From Cylindrobasidium torrendii FP15055 ss-10 (lineage: Eukaryota; Basidiomycota; Agaricomycetes; Agaricales; Physalacriaceae): DNA of 64,000 bases. Each line of letters begins with the position of its first letter. Positions within the stretch are counted from its first letter, which is position 1. The notes beneath the pieces are model-generated. The model saw nothing but the letters and a program-made list of their open reading frames with translations. It was not told where the DNA came from and did no database searches. The stretch is from assembly GCA_000934385.1 (NCBI GenBank), contig KN880466.1:91715-155714 (forward strand). Reading direction: 5' to 3'. Shown here piece after piece: positions 45,501-56,997 of the stretch. Both the position numbers and the translations under genes were made by a program.

Positions 45501-48500
45501 CTTGGGTCTCAAGTCCTTTCAGAACACGATCCAGTGCATGGTCGTAGTGACGGCCGGGCTTGCTGGGCAGCATCGGAGAACATGACAGCCGGCTGAGGTT
45601 ATTGATATACCGGTCGCTCTTGAAAATGGTGGATGCCACAAAGACGTAGTCTGCCTCAATGAAGTCTTCAATGGTGTACTTGTTGAGATCCGCCTGTGTT
45701 TCTATCCGGAGCGTCCTCCTGTTGCCCTTGATGAATTTCTTGACCTCCGCCTCCCATTGTTTGGTAAGGTGAGACGGCACAATGACCAAAGTGGCCATTG
45801 TGGGTATGTGACCGGACATGCCTTCGAGCTTGTCGTGCTCCTTCTCGACACTCTTCCTTGTGCAGTCGGCGAGAGCCAAAGTGATGACAGTCTTCCCGTA
45901 TCCAACCTGGTCAGCAAGCACACCACCGCGAACTCGATTCGGGCGTTGAGCCCGACCCTCAGCCCGCCAACCCAACGGATCCAAGATACCCTCAGAGATC
46001 TCTTCCTCGATGAACGGCTCCACTGATTTTGATTCTGCCCCAACCATCCAATGAAGCGAACGGAGTTGTTCTTTGCGTAGCTTGAGCTTGAAGTTCAATG
46101 GTTGTGAGTGTTCGTCGTCTTCCTTGTTACTGCGCAAAGAGTACTTGGGCAAAGGAATATGCGGCGCCGCAACGAAGTTCGTGTCGATGCGCCAAGAAAA
46201 GGTGGCCTCTTCTTTACGTGAAGGGAGTCGAGAGTAGGCGCGATGGACAAGGGAGGTGATGTTCGCGCCAATTCGAACATGGCCGACGTTGTTTGCGTCA
46301 AGCATGAGTTGAGTGACAAATGGAGTTGGACGCCTCTTAAGGCGGCGTTCGTGTTCACCAGCCTGTACCGGATCCTCGACAGGTATTGTCTTGCCCCTAG
46401 CTTCGGTTACCCACTCGACATCAGGCGCGGTTGGTGCACAATTCTCGCAGCGATGCACCTCTTCCGGCGCAGGGATTGTGTGCCATAAGTTCGTGTCCGT
46501 ACCTACATCGCGCACCCGCTCGAAAATCCAGGCCAGGCTTCTGAAAGTGATTCGCTCATGGACCTTGTCAACTTCATTCCACTTTTCGCGCCCCCAGCAG
46601 CTTTCAGCGTTATCGGTGAGAGGGACGGTGCATGTGACAAGGGCAGTCGCGCTTCTGCATGCCCCGTCAGACACGTCGATAGCAAGGGAGTCGCCCGACG
46701 TGGCGAAAGATGCATCTTTGACAGCAGTCGGCTAGATCAAAGTATAAGACACAGCTTGAACATCAAATTCCGCGCCCATACCTGAACATTGGCCGCAGAA
46801 GCTGTTATCCAGGTGCACGGAAGAATGCAAGGGATCGTTTGAGACGCCTCCACAGATTGGCGCCAAGATGGTGGCATTCTCGCGACTATAGGTCGGTTCT
46901 CACCGTACTGAAGGCGCCGCATATCAATCGAGAAGACAAAACTGTCCAGGTTCCGCTGAGTGCGGTGGGCATCCATCAGAAAGTACAACGGGGGCGTGGC
47001 CTCGCCTTCGACGAAACGCTTATGAAGGGCACTGTGTGGGGTCCCGCAGTCGGGAAGGAGGGTGTAAACACCCGAAATATCGCGGTCAAAGTTGCTAATG
47101 TCTTCGTCTCGAACAGTTATCTTCAGCTCGGGATAGACCATCTTGTCCTTAAACTCGGGATCCTGTAGTCCAAGGCGCGCTTCCCACGATGGAACGGGTT
47201 CGCCGATACCTTCGACGCTGATGTCAAACGAAGACTGATGCGGAAGTGCAAGTTCCCAATCGCCATCCAGAATTCCGTCGCTTGTATTTGAGAGTCTCAG
47301 ACGGGCTACGGGCAACTGCAGGAGTTTGCGTATATCGGAGTTGGCAGGCTCCTTAGGGGACGGTTTCGCGTAAAGGCGCCACTCCGGCTGAAGAGGGTGG
47401 AGGCAGAAATCAAGGGCTGCATGCGGTGACTCGTATCGGACACGCCAGAGCTCCTGGCGCTTGGCTTCAACGAAGTGCAAGTCGGACTTCGATGCGCGAA
47501 CAACAGCTGCACACCATTCGACCCAACGGGACTCCGACGAAATTTTCGCAGCCGCTTCGGATTTGAGTTTCTCGAGATACTCGATTGTGAACCCAGAGAG
47601 GGTCAGAGACATCGGAAGAGTGGCCTTCATGTCCCTGGCAAACTCAGACGGGGGAAGGCGTGGTCTCTCTTCGTCCATAACGATGGCCGTGGGCTTGTGT
47701 ACGGGATGGCCACCACATTTCTTGCAAAAGGTCATAGAGCAATTCTCGCAGGCGAAGAGGGGAGTTCTGGTCATAGCGATCCGACCTTCACATTCACACA
47801 AACGAGCGCTACGCGAGGCTCTTTCGAGGAGGTCGACCAACGAGATTGATTTGCGAACCGCGAGGTCGAGAGTTTGTTGGACGAGAGCGCTTTCTCCCGA
47901 GATGTTCTTATCGAGTGCGGCGGCCTTGTCATCATCGACAGCCATGTCGTCGTCCTCGGACCCAGGTTTAAGAATACTTTTTGCAGCGATGAGGGCCGCA
48001 ATGATTGATGCGCCAACCACAGTTGAGGACATAGCGTTGCCAGTGAGGTCAAGAATTTGATCCTCTGTTTCGCGAGTCAAAAGAAGTCGGTCGACAGGCA
48101 GACCTTGAAGGGACAGCGCCTCGAATCCTGACATTGGTCCTCCGCGGTTTGTGATGTACGGAATCATCGTCGGGGTCATGCACGGGCTGAGACCAGTCAT
48201 CCCGTTGCCAACATTTCGGTCCACATTCTGGGACAAGTTCCAAATTTGCCTGCGTAGGGTCAGTATAGAATGTACGAGCCGTTGACCTGATGCCTACGTC
48301 TTGAACATTGGGTCAACGCCGTCTTTCACAGCCCTGAGCATTGAAATATCCATCAAATCCCAGACGCGCTCCACTTGCCCAACGGCCCAATCCTGCCAGG
48401 CGTAGTCAACGACTTTGCAAGTTCCACCTGACCACAAACAATCAGTATGCGCACACGGCACCTGAAAAAGAGCCGTACCCTCTTCCCAGTGAGTAAAGGG

Positions 48501-49639
48501 CCGCCTTAATCCCAAGTTCTCCCCGAGCCGAGCGCGTTGATGCCGACTTTCACAACGACTCCAATCGACTTTTTCTCTAGACTTGCTCAGTGCCAATGCG
48601 GTCGAATGAATAAGCTTCTCGCGAGAGTGATGCACACGAGGGTCATCGGTGGGTAACATAAATGCGTCGAGAGAGGATGAAGCAGGCCGTCTCAAGGTTT
48701 TCTCGACAATCTCGGCCCATTTCTCAGGAAGGGAACTATCCTTCGTGCGGATGGCGATGAGATATTTCCGTTGACGGGTATGAGGGATGTAGTAGTGCTT
48801 TGTGTCCATCCGCACATGCTTGGCTCTGTACTTCTCCTTCTCGAATAAGCCAGCCATGTAGTCCCACGGCGCGCCGCACACGTTTTCGAGGATGACAATG
48901 GGTGGCCGGTGTTTCTGGACAAACTCAAACATCCCGTAGAACGTCTGACCGGACTTTCCCTTGTCATGAATGGTCTTCTTCTTGTTATTGAGATTTGAGT
49001 AATCAATACAAGCCGTGCCCGCAATGAGGACGTCTATGTCTCCGGGCACTGGGGCAAGCGCACCATAGGCGGTATGACTATGGACATGTTAGTCATTAGT
49101 CCATCCAATGTAGTAAGCACGCACGCTTTGTCACCACCCAGTTCCCTGATATCCCGGAATAGCAACGGTGGATGGAAGTTGCGCTCGATGTATGCTTGCT
49201 TGAATGGCTCTATTTCGCACGAGAATACATGCTCGACCTCGAACGACACGCCACTGCGTTCTTGCAATGACTCTTGTATAAGTCCAAGAGCTAGCAGAGG
49301 GGATTCTGTACCCGAACACATGGTGGCGACGCGTAGTTTCCGACCAGCAAGGTGACTGGCCAGGCTTTTGAGTGGTTCTTCGACGCGTTCAACGAGGTCC
49401 GAGAAAATGTCGGCAATATCGTGTAGTGGGGGCAAAGATGAAAGCTCGGGCGCAACAAACTTGCCGCTCTTGGTGTCGCCTTCCTCCTCTTCTACGCCTT
49501 CCTCGTCGTCCGCATCGAGAAGAGCTGCAGCATTCTCGGTGTCGCTAGCCTCTTCCGTCTTTTTGGCACCCTTTATGAATGCCGTGATCGACTTCTGGCC
49601 TTTCGGGCGCGCGGTTTTCTTGGGGGCCGCCTTCGCCAT
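42510..49639 (-). CDS. DNMT5: DNMT5-type maintenance DNA (cytosine-5) methyltransferase with SNF2 ATPase and RING (2,228 aa)
   Basis: Ten exons: 49639-49125, 49077-48479, 48427-48298, 48249-46782, 46731-45432, 45380-44334, 44286-44186, 44136-43949, 43897-42980 and 42930-42510. Domains in order: a PIP-box-like stretch at 15-22; a C5-methyltransferase (motif I MCSGTESP about 107-114, catalytic Cys195 in GTACIDYS, ENV at 236-238, HTRQRKY, target region and GN of motif X near 485); a Cys cluster (about 566-595); SNF2 lobe 1 (Walker A GYGKT about 1181-1185, DEYTY as Walker B); a charged insert; a RING finger (from Cys2004); and helicase lobe 2 ending with ETQAIGRVKRYGQ. DNMT5 enzymes, studied in Cryptococcus, use ATP hydrolysis to keep CpG methylation on hemimethylated DNA. 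Splicing joins all parts in one frame, so this is one gene. An upstream in-frame ATG at 49777 would add 46 residues. Confidence 0.93.
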
Positions 49640-49980
49640 ATTGGCAGTGGGAACTAAACAAGTCGCGTTGCAGAATAGCGCGATGTCACAAACGGTGACG
49701 CCGCGTCGGTGACTAAGCCGATCACCAGCAGCCTGTGAACCCAGACTCCAGAGGTGAATTTGACTAGTTGCTTGCATAACTTAACTCGAAACATGCTTGC
49801 AGTCCCATAGCATTCATCTTGAGCTACTTTCGTTAAGTAAAAGTGTTAAATAATAGGTAAAGAAATGTATCGTGGTTATACAAGTGTACATGTTGGTCCG
49901 AATTTGGGGTCAGTTATTGAGCACCTCAACCTTTTTCTTTCATCCCATTCTGCCATTAACGACCGCAAGTCTCCCATTTA
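49640..49980. other. DNMT5 promoter region
   Basis: 341 bases between two minus-strand genes. The in-frame extension upstream of the DNMT5 start has no domain features and probably is 5' UTR. No TATA box seen. Confidence 0.4.
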
Positions 49981-51689
49981 TCACCACAGACTCTGCGAAA
50001 CCGTGCCCTGCATCATCGATATCATCACAAACTCCAGCAACTCGTTCTGTGTCGGGGCGTATTTGTGTGTGACTTGCCACATCCGTCCAAGTTCCGACCA
50101 TGCCTCCGGCGACGAGCCGTCGAACATTTGTGGCACGAATGCCTCCAATCCTGCAGCAATTCGACCTGCCGAAGCGACTCCGTTTCTGTTCATCGCTCCG
50201 CCATTGATGAGAGGCATTGGCACTGCGACTGTATTGCACGGCTGCGTCTGTGTGATTTCAGGTCTGTTTTCTGCGCGCTCGAGGGTACTGGTATCATTAT
50301 GTTTTAGCTTTTCCATCGACGGGCGATGTGGTGGGCTGTATGGCCTAACATCTCGCCTAATACCAGATCTACTAGGAGGACTTCTAGATCGACTGTCACG
50401 AACTCTCGGCTCCCTCCCAATTTGTTGGCGCGGGTCGCGCGCACGCCGTGGGTCGCTCGCCGTCGCAAGAACGTTGGGCCCTGCGCTCCTGTCCCCGTAA
50501 TCGCGGACACGCTGGACAGAATGCAATGGAGCGCCAGAGATCGGGGCATTTGCAACAGGGTTCGGTGAGGGAATGGTGCTTGGATCGATAGCACTTCTCG
50601 GTACTGGTACATTGTTGATGGGAGGTGGTGTGGGTGTGTGTGACTGAGCGACTTGCATCAGTTGTTGAAGTAGTTGCTGTTGCGCTTCGTTGACTGGCGA
50701 AGTGGCGGCATCTTGACTATCAAATCGATGAGCAATCGAGCCAGGACGCATACGAAGAACGACATACACTGAACCTGCTTTTTGTAGCATCGCAAGGACT
50801 GTGGATGGATCGGCCCCGGCAGGTGCATTGGCCGGGGGCTGGGGAGGAGTGCTTGATGGTGTCGTACTTGACCGCTTTGACGCAGGTGCAATACGGGGAT
50901 CCGATGTCACGTTCGATGCAGATGTTCGTTCTACAGACAGACAAACGACAATATTTCAGTTCTACGTCCTTATGCGCGAGACAGGAAATACACGAAAGGC
51001 AAAAGATGATTGAATTTGGGTACTGAGCGAATATGTGTCAAGATTGTGATAAGTACCTTTAGGTTCAGAATCTGCTAGAATACTCTTCAAGGGTAGAAGA
51101 GTTGCCTCTGGGAAGGTTTTCCCTTTCGTCCAAATATCCAGAATCTTTCTGGTTTTTTCCTACGCGTTGAGTGGTAAGAGTCGTGGCATTGCAACGATGG
51201 AGATACCAGGGGAGTGATGAAAAGAGTGGAGGGGATAGCGCACCTTGCATTCGGAGACCCCAGTCAAAGACATATCCCGGACGACGCTGTCTAATAACGC
51301 CTCGATCTTGGCGAGAAACGTTGCGTAATTGCCGACAACAGAGTCCGGCGGTGGGTTATGCTTTATTACCTTTGTCTGTGCGGCTCGAGAGAGGGCGTCA
51401 AAAACGTAGAGGCTGGAAATCTTTTTGGGAGGCGGCAAGGATATGTGTGTGCGATACAGTAACGAGACCATATCGGTATCAAACTAAAGCACGGGTCAGT
51501 TGGAGGGTTAGAGGACACGCGGACACGCACCTCGACGTATTTCAGCGCCAATTCCGTCAATTTGGTGACCTTTGAGGCCGATAGGCGTTTCGCGTGTACA
51601 ATCCCTTCCAGCTCGTCTTCGAAGTCCTACAGCCCGCTCAATTGAAGGGCAGCTGCTCGCAGACAGCAACATACGTTCGGAAGTCCCAT
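49981..51689 (-). CDS. RNA polymerase II CTD-interacting-domain protein (Nrd1/SCAF-like, about 450-467 aa)
   Basis: Exons 51689-51675 (5 codons), 51626-51531, 51483-51244, 51159-51057 and 50930-49981. An N-terminal CID (about 5-135) contains LEGIVHAKRLSASKVTKLTE, VSLLYRTHISLPPPKKISSLYVFDALSRA and ILDIWTKGKTFPEATL. A Pro/Ser-rich stretch and an Arg/Asp/Ser-rich region (SRSRSPPSRSG) follow, with a short conserved-looking end (PEAWSELGRMWQVTHKY). CID proteins read the phosphorylated CTD in transcription termination or RNA processing. No RRM is visible, which separates it from Nrd1/Seb1. A likely 51-base in-frame intron (50767-50717, GTATGT...GATAG) would remove 17 residues. Intron 51056-50931 is long for this genome (126 bases). 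Confidence 0.8.
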
Positions 51690-51861
51690 GGGTATAGATG
51701 GTGGGTCCTAGTGGGTAAAGTGCGATGGATGATATGCTAGAGATGCTGGAGGGAGGAAAAAGGGCGATAGGTGGTGTTTCGGCGTGCGATCGTACGCGGG
51801 ACTCCGGCCCGAGGCGCTTGGGAAGCCTCCGGCCACTTGAGCACAAACGACAGTGACCAGC

Positions 51862-52145
51862 ATGTCATTAGCAGCAAAAGCGTCGTTCACCGGAGCATGT
51901 GCATTCACTGCACTCACAATATGGGCCGTGCACTACCAACAAAGTCAGGAGCGCGAGGTTAGCCGTAGTCACGATGTCGTTCAGTCTTGTGCTTCATGAT
52001 GCTTTGGTAGACGATGTACAAAGGTGTACTGAAAGATGACCAACGAAGAAAGGAGAAAATGAAGCAACGACAGGAATTCTTCGAAGCCTCTCAGCGCAAG
52101 CGTGAACTCTACGAGTCCGTTCAAAAGGTCGAGCCGAGCGAGTAG
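51862..52145 (+). CDS. PET117: PET117-like cytochrome c oxidase assembly factor (76 aa)
   Basis: Exons 51862-51957 and 52011-52145, joined across a 53-base intron (GTTAGC...GGTAG). The product starts MSLAAKASFTGACAFTALTI, with a single membrane segment at about 8-24, then WAVHYQQSQERETMYKGVLKD, then a charged helix (DDQRRKEKMKQRQEFFEASQ) and KRELYESVQ. The HYQ..ERE.MY.GV.(R/K)DD pattern and the short length are those of Pet117, a mitochondrial inner-membrane protein needed for heme a synthesis and complex IV assembly. Both exons are too short to appear in ordinary ORF lists. It is divergent from the CID gene, 172 bases between start codons. Confidence 0.88.
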
Positions 52146-52628
52146 TAGCAATTGTGCGTCAAGCTGCTATGTTGGTCAAATTGACACATATAATTAACGT
52201 TGTATATCGCCAGTACTCGTGTGGTAATGCGTCCTATGAATATACGGACTAGCTTCCAGTGGGTTGTCACTTAGTAAAGGACTACGAGACTTGCAGTACG
52301 GCTCGCTTGGACTGCTGCGGTCTTGCTATGTGGGCCACGACCATCAGTGCTGCCTGAGTAGTGGACAGTGTTCACTGTACTTGCAATGTCCACTGGTGCA
52401 TAACTTACCACGAACGAGTCCCAGGGTAGGGCATCATTATAACAGGCGATTGACGCTACAAGGCGTTTCCTGGCACCAAGTCATAAGACGGTTGTATCAA
52501 AGGGTTCTATATTTCTGGCTACCGTATACCATCTTGTCCTCCTCTGTCTATGCAATTGGAAACCCGGTTGGTTTGGCCTATGTGTCCACAAAGTACGCAA
52601 CCGTTAAACAAAATCTGCGTCGCCAACC
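52146..52628. other. Convergent intergenic region
   Basis: 483 bases downstream of PET117 and of the gene on the other strand. A plus-strand open frame at 52264-52644 lacks any recognisable feature and overlaps the neighbouring 3' end; I treat it as chance. Confidence 0.4.
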
Positions 52629-54957
52629 TCATCTACGATCATAACCATACCATGAGTAACGCTCATCTCGCATAGCAGCTGCCCGCGGATGCGAAGGGCC
52701 AGCATCACGAAATTGTGCAGAATAGCCATACTCGTACTCTGCCGGAGGGTAGCGCGGTGGGAGAGGGTCGAAAGGTGGGTAACGCGCTGGATATACCTCA
52801 GGAGGATAGCATGCAGGCTCAGCAGGATAGTCATGGCTGTCATAGTACCTAGGATGAGTTGGCTCAGGACGACGATAAATGCCAGGGTATGATTGGAGTG
52901 CAGCATAGCCGTATGGGCTATCGCTAGCGCGATGCGAAGGAGAGTACCCATGGTCATATGCAACCATAGGATTGTACGAGCTGCTGGCTGCGTACGACCC
53001 AAGAGGCGGCGGCTCAGAGAATGGGTACTGGGGCGTTGGACCTGGTGGGTAGTGCGTACGAGCTTGAGAGCTGGGACCAGACGCAGGACTCGCAGATGAA
53101 GCATGAGATCCGCTCAGATGCAAAGAAGGTATAGGATGATTGAATCCAGTCGGTCGAAGATGTATTGGTGGGTTGAGTGGGGGAGGTGCGCTGCGCTTAT
53201 ACTGAGAAACCGCAGCGTTTGGCTTTTTTCCAGCATGCCTCTGTTTCTTTCCTATGGGCCCCGTAGACAGATGACCGGAAGGTATGTCTTTATCACCCCT
53301 TTTCCTTTTCTCGCCTCTGTCAATAAGCTGGCCATTCTCCGTCAGGCTTGTCGGGACCCTGACAGTTTTTCCAGTCCGTCGTTCGATAATATTCAAAGTC
53401 TCATCGCCATTCTTGCCAACCAAAAGGCAAGCTGCTGCTTTGGCGTCATTCTTGTTGGCGTACACCATGGGAGCAACAAATGTTCGAACGTCTGTGGAGG
53501 AGAGTGGGACGGTAAGCGTGGCACCATATAAAGCTGGAGGGTTATCAGTGCAGACTGCAGTGAAGAAATGCTTGGCGGACCTATGTCGTCTGGTTTCTGG
53601 AACTCGAATTTCGGGCGCTGGTTCAGTATCTGGCAGCCTCTATCTAATGCCACCATGATAGCTTTGGACAATGCGCGCATCTCATCGGTTAGCAAAGCCA
53701 ACGTGGCCTCTGATAGACCACGGATCCAAAGGCCAAGTCCATCTGACATGGCAAGAAGTATAACAGCGCTTTTTGCATCAGCTCGTCTAAGGAAGCGGGC
53801 ATCCACGACATAAGAGCGTGCCTCTTCGTTATTGATAGTCACACGCAACAGGCAACCAGACCCTGTGAAGTGAATAAGATACAACTCCATGAGATAGCAA
53901 CGCACTAACTGGTTATTTCATCTTGAAAAGGAAAAGCCGTCACTCTTACACCAGAGCCTGGTGAACCCTGGACTAGGTTGTTCAACCACGAAGAGGCATC
54001 CTCCACGGGAACGAGAGGCTGCTCGAGGTGCTGCTCTGGAAAGGGGCGTGTGAGAGACTCGTAGAAGGCTTGTAAGGTCACTGCTTCGGTAGCAGGCGGG
54101 AACAGTTTCTGTGAAGATTTGGGAAGTTCGAGGACGCCTCGTTCGATGGCCATCTTGGCGCAACCCAATTTCGCAAGATCAAAGTCTTCGAATTCAGGTA
54201 AACAGGAGTAGACAATAGAGGACAGTGGAGAAGTTGTAACGCGTAGAATGGCGCCGCATGCTGAAGTGTCTTCAGTACTGCTAGCGTCCCATGTGAAGCT
54301 ATGCAACTTACTAAGACCTTTGGATGCACGATACAGAAACCACGACACAATGAGATCCTTCCGTAAACACGCATTCTCAATCTTTTTGACTGGATTGTTT
54401 GTGTGACTTTGCAATCGCGGCGGCAGCACTACTGTGACGGACTCGTCGTCTTGAATGTGGCTCATATGATCCTGAGCAGCATCGGCGCCCTGAAGAAAGG
54501 ACTCGGCGCCATGTAGAATGGCAAGGTCACAGACGGACTCCTTCGCTGCCATCGCGCTAACTTTGGCAGTGGCTTTGAAAGTACGGGTCGAGCCCTTTGG
54601 CTTGGTAATAGTTAGAGTACATTCAAACCCTATAAGTGAAGTTTCAACAGGTGTCCGACGGGAATAACACCAGCAGCCGGGCGACGTACCATCATCAACA
54701 GCCCTTTGTTCGAATCGCAGAACGTCGACAGCACCAGGGAATGCTTGATGGCATGCTGCATACAGTTTTGCCAGTGCATCCTTCTGTCCAACATCAACCT
54801 CATCCGAGGTGTGGGAGAAGTCCATTAAAGTGTATGACGAGTCTGGGACGCTAGGTATCGGCTGAAATGGCGAGGCAAGAAAGTCTTGGAATGTCAGAGC
54901 GCCGATGCGAGCGAGATTCGTTGCGATTTGGGCTGCAGAATAGTTCCCAGCAGCCAT
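52629..54957 (-). CDS. Protein with four dsRBD-like units and a Pro/Tyr-rich tail (707 aa)
   Basis: Exons 54957-54690, 54629-54312, 54260-53910, 53862-53581 and 53533-52629. I see four segments with the same order: a helix, then beta strands with an L-x-(V/I)-T core, then an A-K helix. They hold FECTLTITKPKGSTRTFKAT...AAKESVCDLAILHGA; CGAILRVTTSPLSS...AKLGCAKMAIERG; SGCLLRVTINNEEARSYVVD...DAKSAVILLAMSDG; and YGATLTVPLSSTDVRTFVAP...DAKAAACLLVGKNG. This is the beta2-beta3-alpha2 pattern of a dsRNA-binding domain; the first unit also shows a fitting alpha1 (KDALAKLYAACHQAFPG). Basic dsRNA-contact residues are weak, so RNA binding is unproven. The C-terminal 200 residues are Pro/Tyr/Ser-rich and disordered. 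No named family recognised. Introns 54689-54630 and 54311-54261 are stop-free multiples of three. Confidence 0.65.
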
Positions 54958-55219
54958 TCAGTGATGCGTTAAGTGTTGAACCAAAGGGCCAGAAGATGCC
55001 AGCAGGGCGCTAACACATGAGCGGTAACAAGAAGGACAAGATTGCTGTTACGATCGCCTTGATGATGCATATGAATTTACAATCAACCCATCTTCATCAT
55101 TCGGGGGTTCGATTCAACGACATTGTAACACAAGTAATTATTCAACATGTATGATGGAACGGAAGCCAGCTGATTATACATTGCAATTAGTGTACTGAAA
55201 GATAACAGCAGTTCGTGGG

Positions 55220-56997
55220 TTACGTCTCAGTGGCTTGACTCTGTTCCACCAGGCTACAGATCTCCAATTCCCCACAGTGCATTAAAATATCCGCAAAGCC
55301 TTGGAGTGTCCTCACCTTCTCGTCGTGTCCGATGTCGTCCCCAATGACCCAGGTCAGCTCTAACGTGTCCATCGGCACGTCGTTCCAGCTTGAGGATATT
55401 CGAAACGCCAATTTCTCCAAGCAAGCCGGATTGAATCGTCCTTTGAACATCGCCCATCTCAAATTTGGCAGCAGCCAACCACCCGTAGATTTCTCCGTAC
55501 ACAGTTGCGAGATTAACCCCGAGAGTGACACGAATCGCGTAATCCGCAAGTCTGTTATGGTCGCAAAGCTATCCCACAGCTGCAGCAAGCTTGTATTAGA
55601 GAATGGGATTGTCGTCAAATGGAAGGATGTCAAAGGGGGTCTGGATTCGCGCAACATCTGTTTTATAGACTCGAAACCCTCGAATTCTGCGTCCCTCTTC
55701 CGCGCGGTTACACTAAGCTTGGTGAGATGCGGCAGCCTCAACGACGAGAAGATCGGTCGAATTGCCGACAATGGGCGCGCATTAATCGTCAGACGGCTGA
55801 CGCTGGGCAATGTGAACTTCTCGCATTCTGGCGCAGTGGAAGAGAAAACCGCGATGCTGAAGTGGTCGGCTTGCCGCAGCGTCCGCATGCGTGCTAGAAT
55901 CCCTTTTACCGACATGGCTGCCGCACCTCGGCTCTTGAGCGGGACGACAACTGCGTCGTGCTCAACTATGTATTCTTTCAGGTGTGGGGGGACGGTGATT
56001 GCGTCTGGCCGCGCAATATTGAGGGCATGCAGGCGGCGTATCCGAGGACACTCTTCGAACACTTCGAGTGGAAGGTGTTGTTCGGCGCCTGAGAGACCAT
56101 TGTTGATTGGGGTATTGACGATGGTGACATCCTCCAGATTGACGAGGTCACGACTGAAGATATATAGGTGGCTGATGGTGTAAAGAGAAAGGAAGAGGAC
56201 GAGACGGCGAATGCGGGGTGCAGAGGGTAGCAGACAGTGTATAATGGAGGCTGGGAGTGGCGTTGGCCGAGGTCCATTTTCCGCGCGCTCGCTGTTGCCT
56301 ATGCATATGGAAAGGGGAGCACAGCCCGAATGGTGTATTTGCTTGGCTATGGAACGCAAGTAGGTCGAATTGTAGTCGCCTTCGAAGTTAGCCTTCTTGA
56401 CGTCAATGAATATTGTCGACCATAGCATCGAGGAACCAATGACAACGGTATGCCACGCCTTGCATGTGAGGGCGAGAGCCCAGAGAGGATTCTTCACGAC
56501 GGGGAACAGAGGCGCCAATATGGTTGAGCCTGATTCTTTCGGCATCACGTCCATTGCATTCGAGTCGATGGCAAATGCGAATATTTGTTGAAGGACCTCC
56601 ATCGATAGACGCCGTATTGGATGCAGAAGACTGCGTTGCTTTCGATATTTTTTCTCCATCCCCTTCTTAACCATGTTCCAAATGTGTATCTGCTGAACCA
56701 ATTCCTCTTGGAGGCCCTGCAGCTCGGCCAACAACGCACCCGCGTCGTCCAAATTGGCTTCCAGCGCTGCAACAGATGCACGCACAGAAGTCTCCTCTAT
56801 CGGTGTGGGATACGTGTTGCTTCTATACAGGCCCGAAAATCCATCGTCGGTCGCAGCCGATGCTTCAAATTCCTCTGCTGTTGGGAAGGCGTGATTTGGA
56901 CATGGGCAAGTGCTGGGGTCACAAGCGTGCCAACCAGGTGCTGAAGCAACATTGAGGTTACAGGACGAGGCAACGGATTGACCATACCCTCCGCCAT
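55220..56997 (-). CDS. F-box protein (576 aa)
   Basis: Exons 56997-56988 (10 bases) and 56940-55220, joined across a 47-base intron GTATGG...GTAACCTCAATGTTGCTTCAG. The start reads MAEAPGWHACDPSTCPCPNH, and a coiled coil follows (ALEANLDDAGALLAELQGLQ). The F-box reads LLHPIRRLSMEVLQQIFAFA, followed by CKAWHTVVIGSSMLWSTIFI. The remainder is LRR-like (LEDVTIVNTPINN, RLTINARPLS). The long open frame itself begins without ATG, which is why the tiny first exon was needed. Same family style as the other F-box proteins of the window, but no close repeat of them. Substrate unknown. Confidence 0.82.

Noticed and set aside
42510..49639. Reading the DNMT5 locus as two or three separate genes
   Set aside because: Introns 48297-48250 and 46781-46732 have normal signals and join the frames exactly. 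The combined order of domains is that of the known DNMT5 family.
49640..49777. Upstream in-frame ATG of DNMT5 at 49777
   Set aside because: The 46 extra residues show no domain-like sequence, whereas the ATG at 49639 starts a basic, PIP-like N-terminus. It remains possible.
55095..55120. TTCGATTC, reminiscent of a tRNA T-loop
   Set aside because: The flanking bases do not pair as a T-stem, and no anticodon or acceptor arm fits around it.
55332..56183. 283-codon open frame antisense to the F-box gene
   Set aside because: No recognisable domain, while the minus strand encodes a full F-box protein with a good splice-supported start.
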